NCBI RefSeq assembly: GCF_040681875.1
Contig: NZ_JBFAZP010000002.1
Coordinates: 248,001-312,000 of the forward strand
DNA length: 64,000 bases
Origin: Longispora sp040681875
Lineage (GTDB): Bacteria > Actinomycetota > Actinomycetes > Mycobacteriales > Micromonosporaceae
Direction: 5' to 3'
A program made the translations under genes and the position numbers. The notes beneath the pieces were generated by a model that was not told the DNA's origin, ran no database searches, and saw nothing but the letters and a program-made list of their open reading frames with translations. Shown here piece by piece: positions 34,101-43,600 of this stretch (positions within the stretch are counted from its first letter, which is position 1; each line of letters begins with the position of its first letter).

Positions 34101-36587
34101 GTCGCGCCGCGCACCGACACGGAGATCACCGTCGCCGGGATCTGGTGCGACGTGCTCGGCGTCGAACGGGTCGGCATCGACGACGACTTCTTCGCGCTCG
34201 GCGGGCACTCGCTGCTGCTCACCCAGGTCGCGGCCCGGCTCCGGCCGCTCACCCAGGGCACGGACGTCCGGGTCGGCGTGATGGACCTGTTCCAGAACCC
34301 GACGGTCCGGGCGCTCGCGGCCCTGCTCAGCGGCGAGGCGGACTCCGGTCCCCGGCGGCTGCTGTACGAGCTGACGAGGCCGAACCCGCGCCCGGAGCGC
34401 ACCTACGTCTGCGTGCCCTACGGCGGCGGCTCGGCGGTGGTCTACCAGACCGTCGCCTCGGCCCTGCCCGCCGGCCACGCGCTGCTCTCGGTGGCGATCC
34501 CGGGCCACGACGTCGGCCTGGACGAGGACTCGCTGCCGTTCGACGAACTGGCCCGCCGGTGCGCCGACGAGGTGCTCGAACGCGTCCACGGCCCGCTGGT
34601 GCTCTACGGCCACTGCGGGGTGGGCGGCGCGCTGATCGTGGAGATGGCCCGCCTGGTCGAGGCCGCCGGCCGCGAGGTGGAGGCCGTCTACGTGGGCGGG
34701 GTGTTCCCGTTCGCGAAGCCGACCGGCCTGCTGACCCGGTTCAACACGTGGCTGGAGGACCTGGCCGGCAACCGGAACTACACGAACTGGCTCAAGTCCA
34801 TGGGCGTGGACATGGACGAGCTGGACCCGGTGCAGGCCGACCGGATCATCAGCAACATGCGCAGCGACGGCAAGAACGCCGAGGCGCACTTCACCGCCCT
34901 GATGGCCACCGACCCCGTGAAGCTCAAAGCCCCGATCATCTCCGTGGTCGGCGAGCGCGACCCGATCACCGACTACTACCAGGAGCGGTACCGGGAGTGG
35001 CGGTTCCTCACCGACACCGTCGCGGTGGTGGTGCTCGACGAGGCCGGGCACTTCTTCCTGCGGTACCGGGCCGAGGACGTCGTGGAGATCATCACGCGGA
35101 CGCACCTGGACCTGCCGGCGGAGTCCGCGCAGCTCACCCCGCCGGACACCGAGCCGGGTACGCCGGCCCGGCGCTGGTGGCTGTCGGCGGTGTCGCGGGC
35201 CGGCCAGGCCTCCGACCTGGGCGCGCCGGTCGAGCCGACGATGAGCAAGTTCACCATGGTGTCCCTGGGCCAGCTGGTCTCGGTCACGGGTTCGCTGCTG
35301 ACGGCCTGGGCGATCCCGATCTGGTTGTACGTCACCACCGGCTCGCTGCTGTCGATCGGCATCTCCGGCGTGACCGTGGTGCTGCCGATCCTGCTGGCCA
35401 CCCCGATCGCGGGGGCGCTGGCCGACCGGTACGACCGGCGCAAGCTGATGATGGCGGCCGGACTCGCGGCCGGTTCCGTCGAGTTCCTCTTCGCCGTCCT
35501 GCTGCTGCGCGGCAATCCACCGGTCGCCGCCGTGTACGCCGTCGTGCTCGTCGTCTCCTTCGCCGGCACGTTCCAGCGGATCGCGTTCGCCGCCTCGATC
35601 CCGCAGCTGGTCCCCAAGCGGTTCCTCGGGCACGCCAACGGGGTCGCCCAGCTGATCAACGGCACGGCGATGCTGTTCGTGCCCCTGATGGCGGCCGGCC
35701 TGCTCGCCGCGATCGGCCTGCGCGGCATCCTGGTCCTCGACGTGGTCAGCTACGTGTTCGCGCTCAGCGTGCTCGCCGCCGTGAGGTTCCCGAACCTGAT
35801 GGGCCGGATCCGCAAGGAGACCTTCGGCGAACAGGTCCTCGGCGGCCTGCGCCTGTACTGGGGCGCGCCGGGCTTCCGGGCCTCCATCCTGGTGCACGGC
35901 TTCAGCAACCTGCTCTACGCCGCCCCCGTGCTGCTGGTGCCGCCCTTGGTGCTCGCGCACGGCACGGCCGGGGACGTCGGCCGGGCCGCGTTCGCCGAGG
36001 GCCTCGGCGCCGTGATCGGCAGCCTCGCCATGACGATCTGGGGCGGCCCCCGGGCCCGCCGGATGGTCGGCAACCTGCTGGTGACCGCCGCGTCCGGCCT
36101 GTTCGTGGCGCTGACCGGCCTGAGCGGGAACCTGCTCGTGATCATGGTGGGCGCGTTCGGCACCGGCCTGTTCCTGGCCATCGCCAACGGCATCTACGTG
36201 ACGGTCATCCAGGTCAAGATGCCGCAGCGGTACCACGGCCGGGTGCTGGCCCTCAACCAGACCCTGACCTGGTCCACGCTGCCCGTCGGGTTCCTGGTCC
36301 TGGTGCCGGCCACCGGTCTGCTGGAGCCGCTGATGGCCCCGGGCGGCAGCCTGGCGTCCACGTTCGGGCAGGTGCTCGGCACCGGACCCGGGCGGGGCAT
36401 CGGACTGGCGTTCGTGGTCTTCGGCCTCCTGATGACCGTCAACGCGCTGCTCGGGCTGACCGTCCGCCGGCTCGCCCGGCTCGACATCGAGATGCCCGAC
36501 TCGCTGCCCGACGACCTGATCGGCGCCCAGCTGCTCGCCGCCCGCGACACCGCCGCGCCGGCCCCCCGAGAGAAGGCACTGGTATGA
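31098..36587 (+). CDS. NRPS-transporter fusion, C-A(Ser)-T-TE(Cys)-MFS
   Basis: The 1829-residue protein comprises a condensation domain (HHIVTDG near 168), an adenylation domain (YTSGSTGRPKG near 635) whose pocket reads D-V-W-H-V-S-L-I-D, the classic L-serine code, a carrier (GGHSLLL near 1035) and a thioesterase with GHCGVGG near 1173. The nucleophile is therefore Cys rather than Ser; the His is in DEAGHFF near 1316. From about 1385 to 1800 is an MFS exporter of roughly 12 helices, with the ADRYDRRKL loop motif after helix 2. Synthesis, release and export are joined in one chain. Similar NRPS/MFS fusions are annotated in other actinomycetes, but Cys-type release before an exporter is unusual. 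Confidence 0.9.
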   Translation: MTAVDSVADPKRAAMEARLRRRVAPTESGIPRRPDGEAPPLSYAQERVWFMEQFAPGTAAYGSPLLVRLGADLDLELLAAALTQVRARHESLRMRFPATEDGRPTVVVDPPSDVELPVHDAADVATAEAEMALAALRPFDLATGPLMRAAVWRVAGGERHLLLVDLHHIVTDGWSNDTLLADLSGTYEGLRSGVPTTRRTPVGYGDFAAWQREQMAGPGVRRHLDYWLEQLAAVPALELPTDAPRPPTQSFDGASHHFRLEGPLVTALTALGQAHRATLFMALLAGYQTLLGRYSGQHDFAIGSPVAGRSRPDLDDVVGMFVNMLPLRADLSGDPTVGALLDRTRDGVLDALAHQDVPFEQVINELHLVRDVSRSALFQAMLVLQNYTAPTDPDSPDLSWRPVELPATRFDLELHAYPVEGGGLQCRFVYNTALFGADTVARLAGSFGTLLADLVARPDAPVSELELLDAAERDLLRAWNATEVPARPDSSLPALFAEQARRAPDAVAVTDAGGSLTYAELDRASNRVAHRLLALGAGPETLVGIGADRGARLVVGLLGILKTGAAYLPLDPEYPDDRLRYMLADSGCALLLATDALAARVAGDGVTHLRLDEETDGHEHAVDVLVPTDAAAYLIYTSGSTGRPKGVVNAHRGVLNRLDWMQSTFGLGADDTVLQKTPAGFDVSVWEFFWPLTTGARLAMAAPGGHRDPAYLREAVGEHGVTTVHFVPSMLTAFLADIDAAEDPAAAAARCATLRRIVCSGEELPVELARRCVEVLPWVSLHNLYGPTEAAIDVTAWHCAPGALAVRTRVPIGAPIANTRVHILDEHLREVPVGAVGQLHIGGVQVARGYHRRPALTAERFVPDPFGASGTRLYATGDLARWRPDGQVEFLGRADGQVKLRGLRIELGEIEMVLRERADTRDVTVAVVEVHPGDKRIVAYLVTDAEPDAAALRADLLLRLPDYMVPSAFVRLPELPLSPNGKLDRARLPLPEVATVSDKEFVAPRTDTEITVAGIWCDVLGVERVGIDDDFFALGGHSLLLTQVAARLRPLTQGTDVRVGVMDLFQNPTVRALAALLSGEADSGPRRLLYELTRPNPRPERTYVCVPYGGGSAVVYQTVASALPAGHALLSVAIPGHDVGLDEDSLPFDELARRCADEVLERVHGPLVLYGHCGVGGALIVEMARLVEAAGREVEAVYVGGVFPFAKPTGLLTRFNTWLEDLAGNRNYTNWLKSMGVDMDELDPVQADRIISNMRSDGKNAEAHFTALMATDPVKLKAPIISVVGERDPITDYYQERYREWRFLTDTVAVVVLDEAGHFFLRYRAEDVVEIITRTHLDLPAESAQLTPPDTEPGTPARRWWLSAVSRAGQASDLGAPVEPTMSKFTMVSLGQLVSVTGSLLTAWAIPIWLYVTTGSLLSIGISGVTVVLPILLATPIAGALADRYDRRKLMMAAGLAAGSVEFLFAVLLLRGNPPVAAVYAVVLVVSFAGTFQRIAFAASIPQLVPKRFLGHANGVAQLINGTAMLFVPLMAAGLLAAIGLRGILVLDVVSYVFALSVLAAVRFPNLMGRIRKETFGEQVLGGLRLYWGAPGFRASILVHGFSNLLYAAPVLLVPPLVLAHGTAGDVGRAAFAEGLGAVIGSLAMTIWGGPRARRMVGNLLVTAASGLFVALTGLSGNLLVIMVGAFGTGLFLAIANGIYVTVIQVKMPQRYHGRVLALNQTLTWSTLPVGFLVLVPATGLLEPLMAPGGSLASTFGQVLGTGPGRGIGLAFVVFGLLMTVNALLGLTVRRLARLDIEMPDSLPDDLIGAQLLAARDTAAPAPREKALV

Positions 36588-38962
36588 GCGAGGCCCTGAC
36601 CAGGCTCCCGTCCTGGACCACCGCGCCCGTCGACGGGCACGGGACGGTGCGGGTGCCCGCGCCCGAGGGGGTGCCGGCCGCCGCCGGGCGGTTCGGGGTG
36701 CCGGCGTCCGTGCTGGGGCTGGCCGCCCTGGCCCGGGTCGCCGGGGTGCTGGCCGCGGAAACCGACATCCTCATCGGGTACGGGGACCGCGGCGCCGTGG
36801 CGGCCACCACCCGGGGGGTGACCTGGCGGGAACTGGTCGACGAGGTGCGCGCCCAGACGGGTGAGGGGACCGCCGTGGTCGCGCCCGGGGCCGACGGGGA
36901 CCGCTCCGTCGACCTCGCGTTCGGCGACCGGGCCGGGGCGCCGCTGACCGTGGACCTCGCGGGCGACACGCTCGTGGTCCGGCACGACCTGCGGGTCGCC
37001 GACCCGGCCCACGCGGAACGGATCGCCGGTTACCTCGCGACGGCCCTGGCCGCCCTGGTGACCACCCCGGACGCCCCCGTCGAGTACACCGACCTGCTCT
37101 CGGCCGCCGAACGGCACCACCAGCTGCGTGAACGCGGCGGGGACATCCGGGAACTGCCCGCCGAACGGTTCCACGAGATCTTCGCCCGGCGCGCCGCCGT
37201 ACACCCCGGAAGGGTCGCGGTCGTACACTCCGGGGTTTCCTACTCCTACGCCTGGCTGGACTCCGCCGCCAACCAGATCGCGCACGCGCTCCTGGCGCGC
37301 GGCCTGGCGCGTGAGGAGGTGGTGATGACGGCCACCGAGCGCACCCCGCACTGGCTGGCCGCGATCATCGGCATCCTCAAGGCGGGCGGCGCCTACCTGC
37401 CGACCGAGCCGGGCTACCCGGCGCCCCGGGTCACCACGGTCCGGGAGCAGAGCGGCTGCCGGATCGTGCTCACCGAGCCCGACGTGGCCGGCACGCCGGA
37501 GTACGCCGGGCTCGCCGAGGCCCTCGCCGAGCCGGGTGTCGTGGCGCTGGCCGTCGCCGACCTCCTCGACGCCGGGCACCCGGCCACCGACCCGGGGGTG
37601 GCGGTCGGACTCGACCAGCTGGCGTACATCTACTTCACGTCCGGGTCCACCGGTCGGCCGAAGGGTGCGATGTGCACCCACCACGGCATGATCAACCACC
37701 TGGTCGCGAAGATCGCGGACTTCGAGCTGGACGAGAACAGCCGGGTCGTGCAGAAGGCCCAGCAGACGTTCGACATCTCGCTGTGGCAGCTGATCGCGCC
37801 CCTGACGCTGGGCGGCAGCACCCTGATCGCCACCCGCGACGAGATCCTCGACGTGCGCGGCTTCCTGGCCACCGTGGCGGCCGGCGGCGCGACCGTCGTG
37901 CAGGTCGTACCGTCCTACCTGGACGTCCTGCTCCGGATCGCCGAGGACTCCCCCGACGCGCACCTGGGCGGGGTGCGGTTCGTCAGCGCGACCGGCGAGG
38001 CCCTGAACCGGACCCTCGTCACCCGCTGGTTCGCCCGGTTCCCCGACATCCGCCTCGTCAACGCGTACGGGGCAACCGAGGCGTCCGACGACACCAACCA
38101 CGAGATCATGTCCGGGGTACCGGCCGGCGAGCTCACCCCCGTCGGCCGCCCCGTCACCAACGTCGTCCTCTACATCCTCGACCCCGACGACCGGCTCGTC
38201 CCCCTGGGCACCCCGGGCGAGATCGTCGTCTCCGGGGTGTGCGTCGGACGCGGGTACGTCAACGACCCGGAGCGCACCGCCCTGGCCTTCGGCGAGGACC
38301 CGTTCCGCCCCGGCGAGCGGATCTACCGCACCGGCGACTTCGGCCGCTGGCTGCCCACGGGCTCCGTCGAGTTCCACGGCCGGCGCGACGAACAGGTCAA
38401 GGTCAACGGGATCCGGATCGAACTCGGCGAGGTGGAGGCCCGGATCCTCGACCACCCCCGGGTACTCGCCGCCGCCGTCATCGTCACCCCCATGCCCGGT
38501 GTCGGCAAGAGCCTGGTCGCCTTCTACGAGACCGGCGACGGCCTCCCCGACACCGAGCTGCGCGCACACCTGCGGGCGGCCCTGCCGGCGTCCTCCGTCC
38601 CGTACCAGCTGGTCGCCGTCGACCGGCTCCCCCTCAATCCCAACGGCAAGGTCGACAAGCGGGCGCTGGCCGCCCACGCGCGGACCCTGACCGGCCCCGC
38701 CGGGGCTTCCCCGGACACCGCCACGGAGTCCGGCCCGCGCACCGCCACCGAGGAGCGTCTCGCCGCCGCGTGGGCCGTCGCCCTCGACGTGCCGGTCGAA
38801 CGGATCGGCGGGGACGCGCACTTCTTCGAGATCGGCGGGGCGTCGTTGTCGGCGCTGCGGATGGTGGCCGAACTCGACGGGCTGATCACACTGCCGCAGC
38901 TGCTGGCGCACCCGGGGCTCGGGGAGCTGGCGGCGATCGTGGACAAGGAGGCGGGGCTGTGA
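36584..38962 (+). CDS. NRPS A-T protein with a truncated condensation domain
   Basis: In this 792-residue protein, residues 1 to about 170 resemble only the C-terminal lobe of a condensation domain, lacking the HHxxxDG region, and end in the normal C-A linker (LLSAAERHH). The adenylation domain follows (FTSGSTGRPKG near 351) and then a carrier (EIGGASLSAL near 750). The pocket reads D-I-W-Q-S-T-A-D-D; two acidic residues would suit a cationic or diamino substrate such as Dap, but I cannot assign it firmly. It probably activates an amino acid for hydroxylation by the next gene product and delivers it to the free C-T protein. ATGA overlap with the preceding gene. Confidence 0.85.
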   Translation: MSEALTRLPSWTTAPVDGHGTVRVPAPEGVPAAAGRFGVPASVLGLAALARVAGVLAAETDILIGYGDRGAVAATTRGVTWRELVDEVRAQTGEGTAVVAPGADGDRSVDLAFGDRAGAPLTVDLAGDTLVVRHDLRVADPAHAERIAGYLATALAALVTTPDAPVEYTDLLSAAERHHQLRERGGDIRELPAERFHEIFARRAAVHPGRVAVVHSGVSYSYAWLDSAANQIAHALLARGLAREEVVMTATERTPHWLAAIIGILKAGGAYLPTEPGYPAPRVTTVREQSGCRIVLTEPDVAGTPEYAGLAEALAEPGVVALAVADLLDAGHPATDPGVAVGLDQLAYIYFTSGSTGRPKGAMCTHHGMINHLVAKIADFELDENSRVVQKAQQTFDISLWQLIAPLTLGGSTLIATRDEILDVRGFLATVAAGGATVVQVVPSYLDVLLRIAEDSPDAHLGGVRFVSATGEALNRTLVTRWFARFPDIRLVNAYGATEASDDTNHEIMSGVPAGELTPVGRPVTNVVLYILDPDDRLVPLGTPGEIVVSGVCVGRGYVNDPERTALAFGEDPFRPGERIYRTGDFGRWLPTGSVEFHGRRDEQVKVNGIRIELGEVEARILDHPRVLAAAVIVTPMPGVGKSLVAFYETGDGLPDTELRAHLRAALPASSVPYQLVAVDRLPLNPNGKVDKRALAAHARTLTGPAGASPDTATESGPRTATEERLAAAWAVALDVPVERIGGDAHFFEIGGASLSALRMVAELDGLITLPQLLAHPGLGELAAIVDKEAGL

Positions 38963-40050
38963 GCGTGGAGACGTTCGAGGCCAACGGGTTCGACGGTGCG
39001 GGAGCGGCCGTCGGGCCAGGGTGTGACGGCGCGGGATCACACACCGGGTCCGGGTTACACAGCACGGGACCGGCCGCCGGCTCCGGGTCGGCAGGGTTCG
39101 CGCTGGCGGGCTCCTCGCCCAGCGGGTCCCCGGTGGATAGGGACGTGGCCAACGAGGCGCGGGCCGCCTGGCTCCGGGAACACCGGCCGGCCCTCACCGG
39201 GGCGCTGGCCCGGACCGGGGCGGTGCTGGTGCGGGGCCTGGGCGTGCGTACCCCCCTCGATCTGGCTCTGGTCCGGGACGCCCTCGGCCTGGCCGAGGCC
39301 CCCGGCCAGGAACGGTTCGCCCCCACCACCGACCTGGGCGGCGGGGTCAGCTCCGCGCCCGAGTGGGGCGCCGACCGCGAGATGTGCCTGCACCACGAAC
39401 AGTCCTTCGGGGTACGCGCCCCCCGCGTCCTCCTGATGTCCTGCGCCGCCGAACCCACCACCGGCGGCGAGACGCTCCTCGGCGACACCCGCGCCATGCT
39501 CCGCGAACTCCCGGCCGACCTGCTCGCCCGGTTCCGCGCCCACGGCTGGCGGCTCGAACGCAACTTCCGCCCCTACATCGGCCTGCCGTGGAGCACCGCG
39601 TTCGGGTCCACCGACCCGGAGACCCTGGACGCGTACGCCGCCGACCAGCGGATGGCCGCCGAGTGGCGCCCCGACGGTTCCCTGCACACCTCCCAGCGCC
39701 GGCCGGCCGTCGCGCGCCACCCTGCCACGGGCGAGGAGTGCTGGTTCAACGACGCCGCGTTCTTCAGCCAGTGGAGCATCGACGAGGTCGAACGCAAGGT
39801 GCTGCTGTCCTCGTTCGGGCCGGGCGGGATACCGTTCAACACGGCGCTCGGCGACGGCACGGAGCTGACGGCCGCGGAGTGGCAGAGCATCCTCGACGCG
39901 TACGACGCGGTGACGGTGCGGGTGCGATGGCGGGTCGGCGACCTGCTGCTGGTGGACAACATCCTCACCGCGCACGGGCGGGCGCCGTTCCAGGGCCCCC
40001 GGGAGATCCTGGTCGCCCCGGCGGACCCTGTACCCGTGGAAGGGATCTAA
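38959..40050 (+). CDS. Fe(II)/2-oxoglutarate oxygenase, TauD/SyrP-like amino-acid hydroxylase
   Basis: The 363-residue protein starts with a low-complexity Gly/Ser/Ala stretch (1-65), then the TauD fold. The iron ligands are His and Glu in CLHHEQSFG and the distal His in ILTAHGRAP, with the 2-oxoglutarate Arg just beyond in GPREI. The His-x-Glu form, rather than His-x-Asp, is typical of SyrP/AsnO-type hydroxylases that act on carrier-bound amino acids at the beta carbon. GTG 38959 overlaps the A-T stop, making it the last gene of the operon. Nearby candidates for substrate are the residue held by the A-T protein or Dap. Confidence 0.85.
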   Translation: MSVETFEANGFDGAGAAVGPGCDGAGSHTGSGLHSTGPAAGSGSAGFALAGSSPSGSPVDRDVANEARAAWLREHRPALTGALARTGAVLVRGLGVRTPLDLALVRDALGLAEAPGQERFAPTTDLGGGVSSAPEWGADREMCLHHEQSFGVRAPRVLLMSCAAEPTTGGETLLGDTRAMLRELPADLLARFRAHGWRLERNFRPYIGLPWSTAFGSTDPETLDAYAADQRMAAEWRPDGSLHTSQRRPAVARHPATGEECWFNDAAFFSQWSIDEVERKVLLSSFGPGGIPFNTALGDGTELTAAEWQSILDAYDAVTVRVRWRVGDLLLVDNILTAHGRAPFQGPREILVAPADPVPVEGI

Positions 40051-40055
40051 GGCCC

Positions 40056-40625
40056 TCAGGCAGCCAGCGGCCCGTGGTCACGGGGCACGGGGTCCGCGCC
40101 CTGGCAGTACCGGCATGACTCACGTTCGGACCACGTCCTGCGGTCCAGCACGTCCGGTGTCATGGGTCGTTGCCCCGCACTCCTCCTGACCGCCATGCGG
40201 AAGGTCCACAGCGTCTCGGCGAAGGCGTGATAGGCGTCGTGGTACTCGGCGGACCGAGTCGTCGCCCCTGTCCGAACAGCGTTGCGAATGCCGATCAGGT
40301 CGGCGAACGCGGCCTCCCCCGCCTTCACGACATCTGCGGTCCCCGACATCAGAAGTTGCTCACGGACCTTGTACAACCGGGACTGACCGACGGCGCGGCC
40401 TGCGGCAACCCTTCTTTCCGCAGCCTGCGTGCCGCCGCGCGCGACCTCGCGGAGCTGGCCGTGGGCCGAGTCCAGCGCGAGTGCGAAGCTGATGTAGGTC
40501 TTCCAACGGTCGAGCCCGAGGTCCCGATTCCGCTGTGCCCTACTTCGTCGGATGTCGGCCAGCAATGTGCCGGAGAGCGCGACGAACGCGCCGGTCACCG
40601 TACTAAGGAAAGGCATCCAATCCAT
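40056..40625 (-). CDS. Small single-pass membrane protein of unknown function
   Basis: The 189-residue protein starts at ATG 40625 with one membrane helix (about residues 3-24, PFLSTVTGAFVALSGTLLA), followed by a basic helical domain and a C-terminal CRYC pair. A longer reading upstream overlaps the STAND gene and has poor codon use. It lies 73 bases downstream of the STAND NTPase on the same strand, so it is plausibly its operon partner. I recognise no family. Its stop is six bases from the end of the converging hydroxylase gene. Confidence 0.65.
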   Translation of the reverse strand: MDWMPFLSTVTGAFVALSGTLLADIRRSRAQRNRDLGLDRWKTYISFALALDSAHGQLREVARGGTQAAERRVAAGRAVGQSRLYKVREQLLMSGTADVVKAGEAAFADLIGIRNAVRTGATTRSAEYHDAYHAFAETLWTFRMAVRRSAGQRPMTPDVLDRRTWSERESCRYCQGADPVPRDHGPLAA

Positions 40626-40698
40626 ATGTGTAAGTATGTAGCACCTGGCCATCCGTGCCGTCCCGCTGTCTTCTTGTGTACTCGACCGCGGCAGTGCT

Positions 40699-43600
40699 CT
40701 AGTCACGTAGCCACCGGTGGATCTTGGCGGCGAGTTCCGGCGGGCAGTCCGAGCGTCGCGCCAGGGCGAGCGCGTGATGCCCCGGCACCATCCGCTCCTG
40801 GACCACCACAGCCTCCGCGATGGCGAGTTTGGTGCCGCCCGTCGCCACGGGCCACAACTCGTCGACCAGCCAGGCCAGGAAGTCCGGCGAGCGAGCGAGC
40901 ACGCCGCGATACACCTTGGCGGCCACCCGGGTGATCCGATTGCCCAGGACATCGGTGTCACACGCGACCGCTACCCGGCGAACGAGCGCCTCCACCTCAC
41001 CGGCGGGCAGCCGCCGAGTTCCGAGCGGACCGACGGTCCCGGCCCAGCAGTTGTAGTCGGAGGTCATCTCCCGCTGCGCCTTCTCCGTGACGCCGTCGCG
41101 GATCCGGTCGGGAACGCCCAGAACCGGCTGGGAAACCGTGTGGACGATCGTCCGGATCGTGTCCGTCAGGAGCGGACGCAGGTTGTCCAGAATGACGAGC
41201 AGGTCGACCAACGCCGTGGTGAGCTGGGTGTCCTCGCGGGCGTCGACGGCCGTCCTCAAGCGCGCGCAGGCCACGTCGACCACCGCGTCGAGGAGCGACT
41301 CGGGTGTGTCCTCCCCTGGTGCGATGTGTGGGAGCAGCAGAACCGCCACCAGCCGGGCTGCCTCCGTGTGCCGGGTGGCGAGGAGACCGTGTAGCCACCA
41401 GAGGAGCGGGGGTGTGAGCGTGACGCCGGCCTTGTCGATGCCGACGATCACCCCACGGACTCCAAGACGGGCCGTCACCGGACTAGGACCGGTCAGCACC
41501 CTTTCGGTCAACCAGTTCCTGGCGTCGACATCCTCGAGCGCGAGCAGACCTTCGAATCTCGCCCGCAGCTCGGTCAGTTTCCCGCCGGACTCGACGAGGA
41601 TGCGTCGAAACTGAGTCTTCTCCCGGGTCAGCAACTCGACCGGTGCCGTGTTGAGCCAGGTCTCCATCGCGCTCGCACGGACCGACTCCCAGTTCAGCCC
41701 CGACTCGGCCGGCTCCCCTTCCGGGGTGGGATTCGCCTCGGAACGGGGAGCCCGCGCGAACGACTCCAGGAGGCGGACGTGCATGTCGACGTCCGGTCCG
41801 GCCAGTACGATCAGAGCCGGCCAGACCCCCCGGGGGTCGATCGCCACGAACCGTTCCAGGGACGAGAGCAGGGTCTCCCGATCGACCTGGCCGAGGCGCT
41901 CGGCAAGTTGATTGGACAGCGTGGTCGCCGAACCGACCGCCTCACGGCCGAGCGGATAGGGCATCTGGCACAGACTTGCCAGAACGTCGTCCGGATGGTC
42001 GTGGACGATGAACCTCGCCACGTTGACCCACCGGTCACGGAAGCGAACCGGCGTGTCGGTCAGCGTGGCGGCCAACAGACCTCGACGGACGCCAGGGTCC
42101 CGCGCGAGTTCCCGGATCAGCCGCACCTGCGCCCCGTCCCACCGGGTCGACAGTTCCGCTTCCAGCAGGTCCGCCCAGCTGTCCCAGCCCTGTTGTTCCC
42201 GGATCGACTTCTCCTTCCAGCACCGGTGAAGCAGTTCGGTCACTTCCTCGTCGGCCATGCCGGACGGGCACTCCACCGCCAGCATGGCGCCGGCGAGCAT
42301 GACCATCGACACCGATTCGGGAACCGACAGCGCCTCACGGAGGATCACCCGTTGCGCGCGGACTCCCAGCGTTGCGTACCGGTCGTGCAGCAGGTGCCGT
42401 ACCGCCGCGTCGGCGCCTGTCCGGCACACCGGCCCGATCAGGTGCTCGGGAAGGTTGAGCCACACGTCGAAGCGGAGTTCCTCCTTCCCGTCTCGGAGTT
42501 CCGGCTTCCTGTCCACGACCAGCTTCAATGCCAGTGACAGGTTCTGGCTGCGCAGGAACGCACCCGCCCTGACCAGCAGGAGACCCACCGTACGCGCCGT
42601 CTCGGTCACACCTTTGGGTCCGACCGTCTTCAACAGGGGGACACTGATTTCTAGTGCCATCGCGACACACTGTTCCGGGGCACCCACGAGGAGCGGGACC
42701 AGCGAGTACAACAACGGCTTGTTGAACTCGCCAACGGTATCGGCGACCGCCTTGAGAAGATCCGGAGAGCGCCGGGCCTGTGCCGACAGCAGGTGGATCC
42801 GTGCGCCCTCGGCCGTCAACAGCGGCACGGCGGCCCGCAGGTCCCGGTACCGGTCGTCCACGCAACGCTGGAGGAGGAGGTGTCGTGCGACGGGCCAGTG
42901 GTGGGAGCTCGGGTCCACCAGGAACGTCGCGAAACCCGTCAGCTGCCCCGGAGTACCCGTTCGCGCCAGCAGCAGCGCGATCGCGAACTCCGCGTACGTC
43001 TGGTGGAAGAACTCGTACCGGCCCGACTGCAGTCGAACGGCGCCCTCGCTGAGCAGCGCCTTCATCCCGCCGTCGACGACCGAACGGTCCAGCGCTACCG
43101 TCAACGCAAGGCGTTCGGTGGACTGGTCGAGGATGGTGCGCGCGAGAAGGAGCGCCATCTCCTCCTGTTGTTCAGCCAGCGTCGTGCGCCGCCCGTTGCG
43201 GTCTTGCGCGATCCGTAGGTCCCAGTAGTACTCGTACAGGCCGGTGATCGTGAGGTCCCCGGGGATCTCACCCTTCTCGCCGAAGAGGTCACATGCCAGA
43301 GCCAGCCGCAGCGGAAGGGCGCACACCTCCCGGATGGTGCTAGCCCGCACGGCGTCGGAGAGCTCCGCGATGAAGCGTTCCTTCTCCAAGTCGCTGTGGG
43401 ACAACGTTCCCATGTAGCCCGACGCCCACTTCAGGATCTCCGGCACGCCGAGCTTGGGCATCTTGAGCGCGCGTCCGGAGTGTGCCCCCAGGCGCAGTCG
43501 ACCGCCCTGGCCGCCGAGCAGGTCCTCGTATTCCTGCTGGCGGCAGGTCATGACCAACTGCGCGTCGTCCGCCACACCGCCGAGCACCGTCGTGATCGCC

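Noticed and set aside
36584..37100. Complete condensation domain at the start of the A-T protein
   Set aside because: Only about 170 residues precede the adenylation domain and no HHxxxDG motif is present, so only a remnant is supported.
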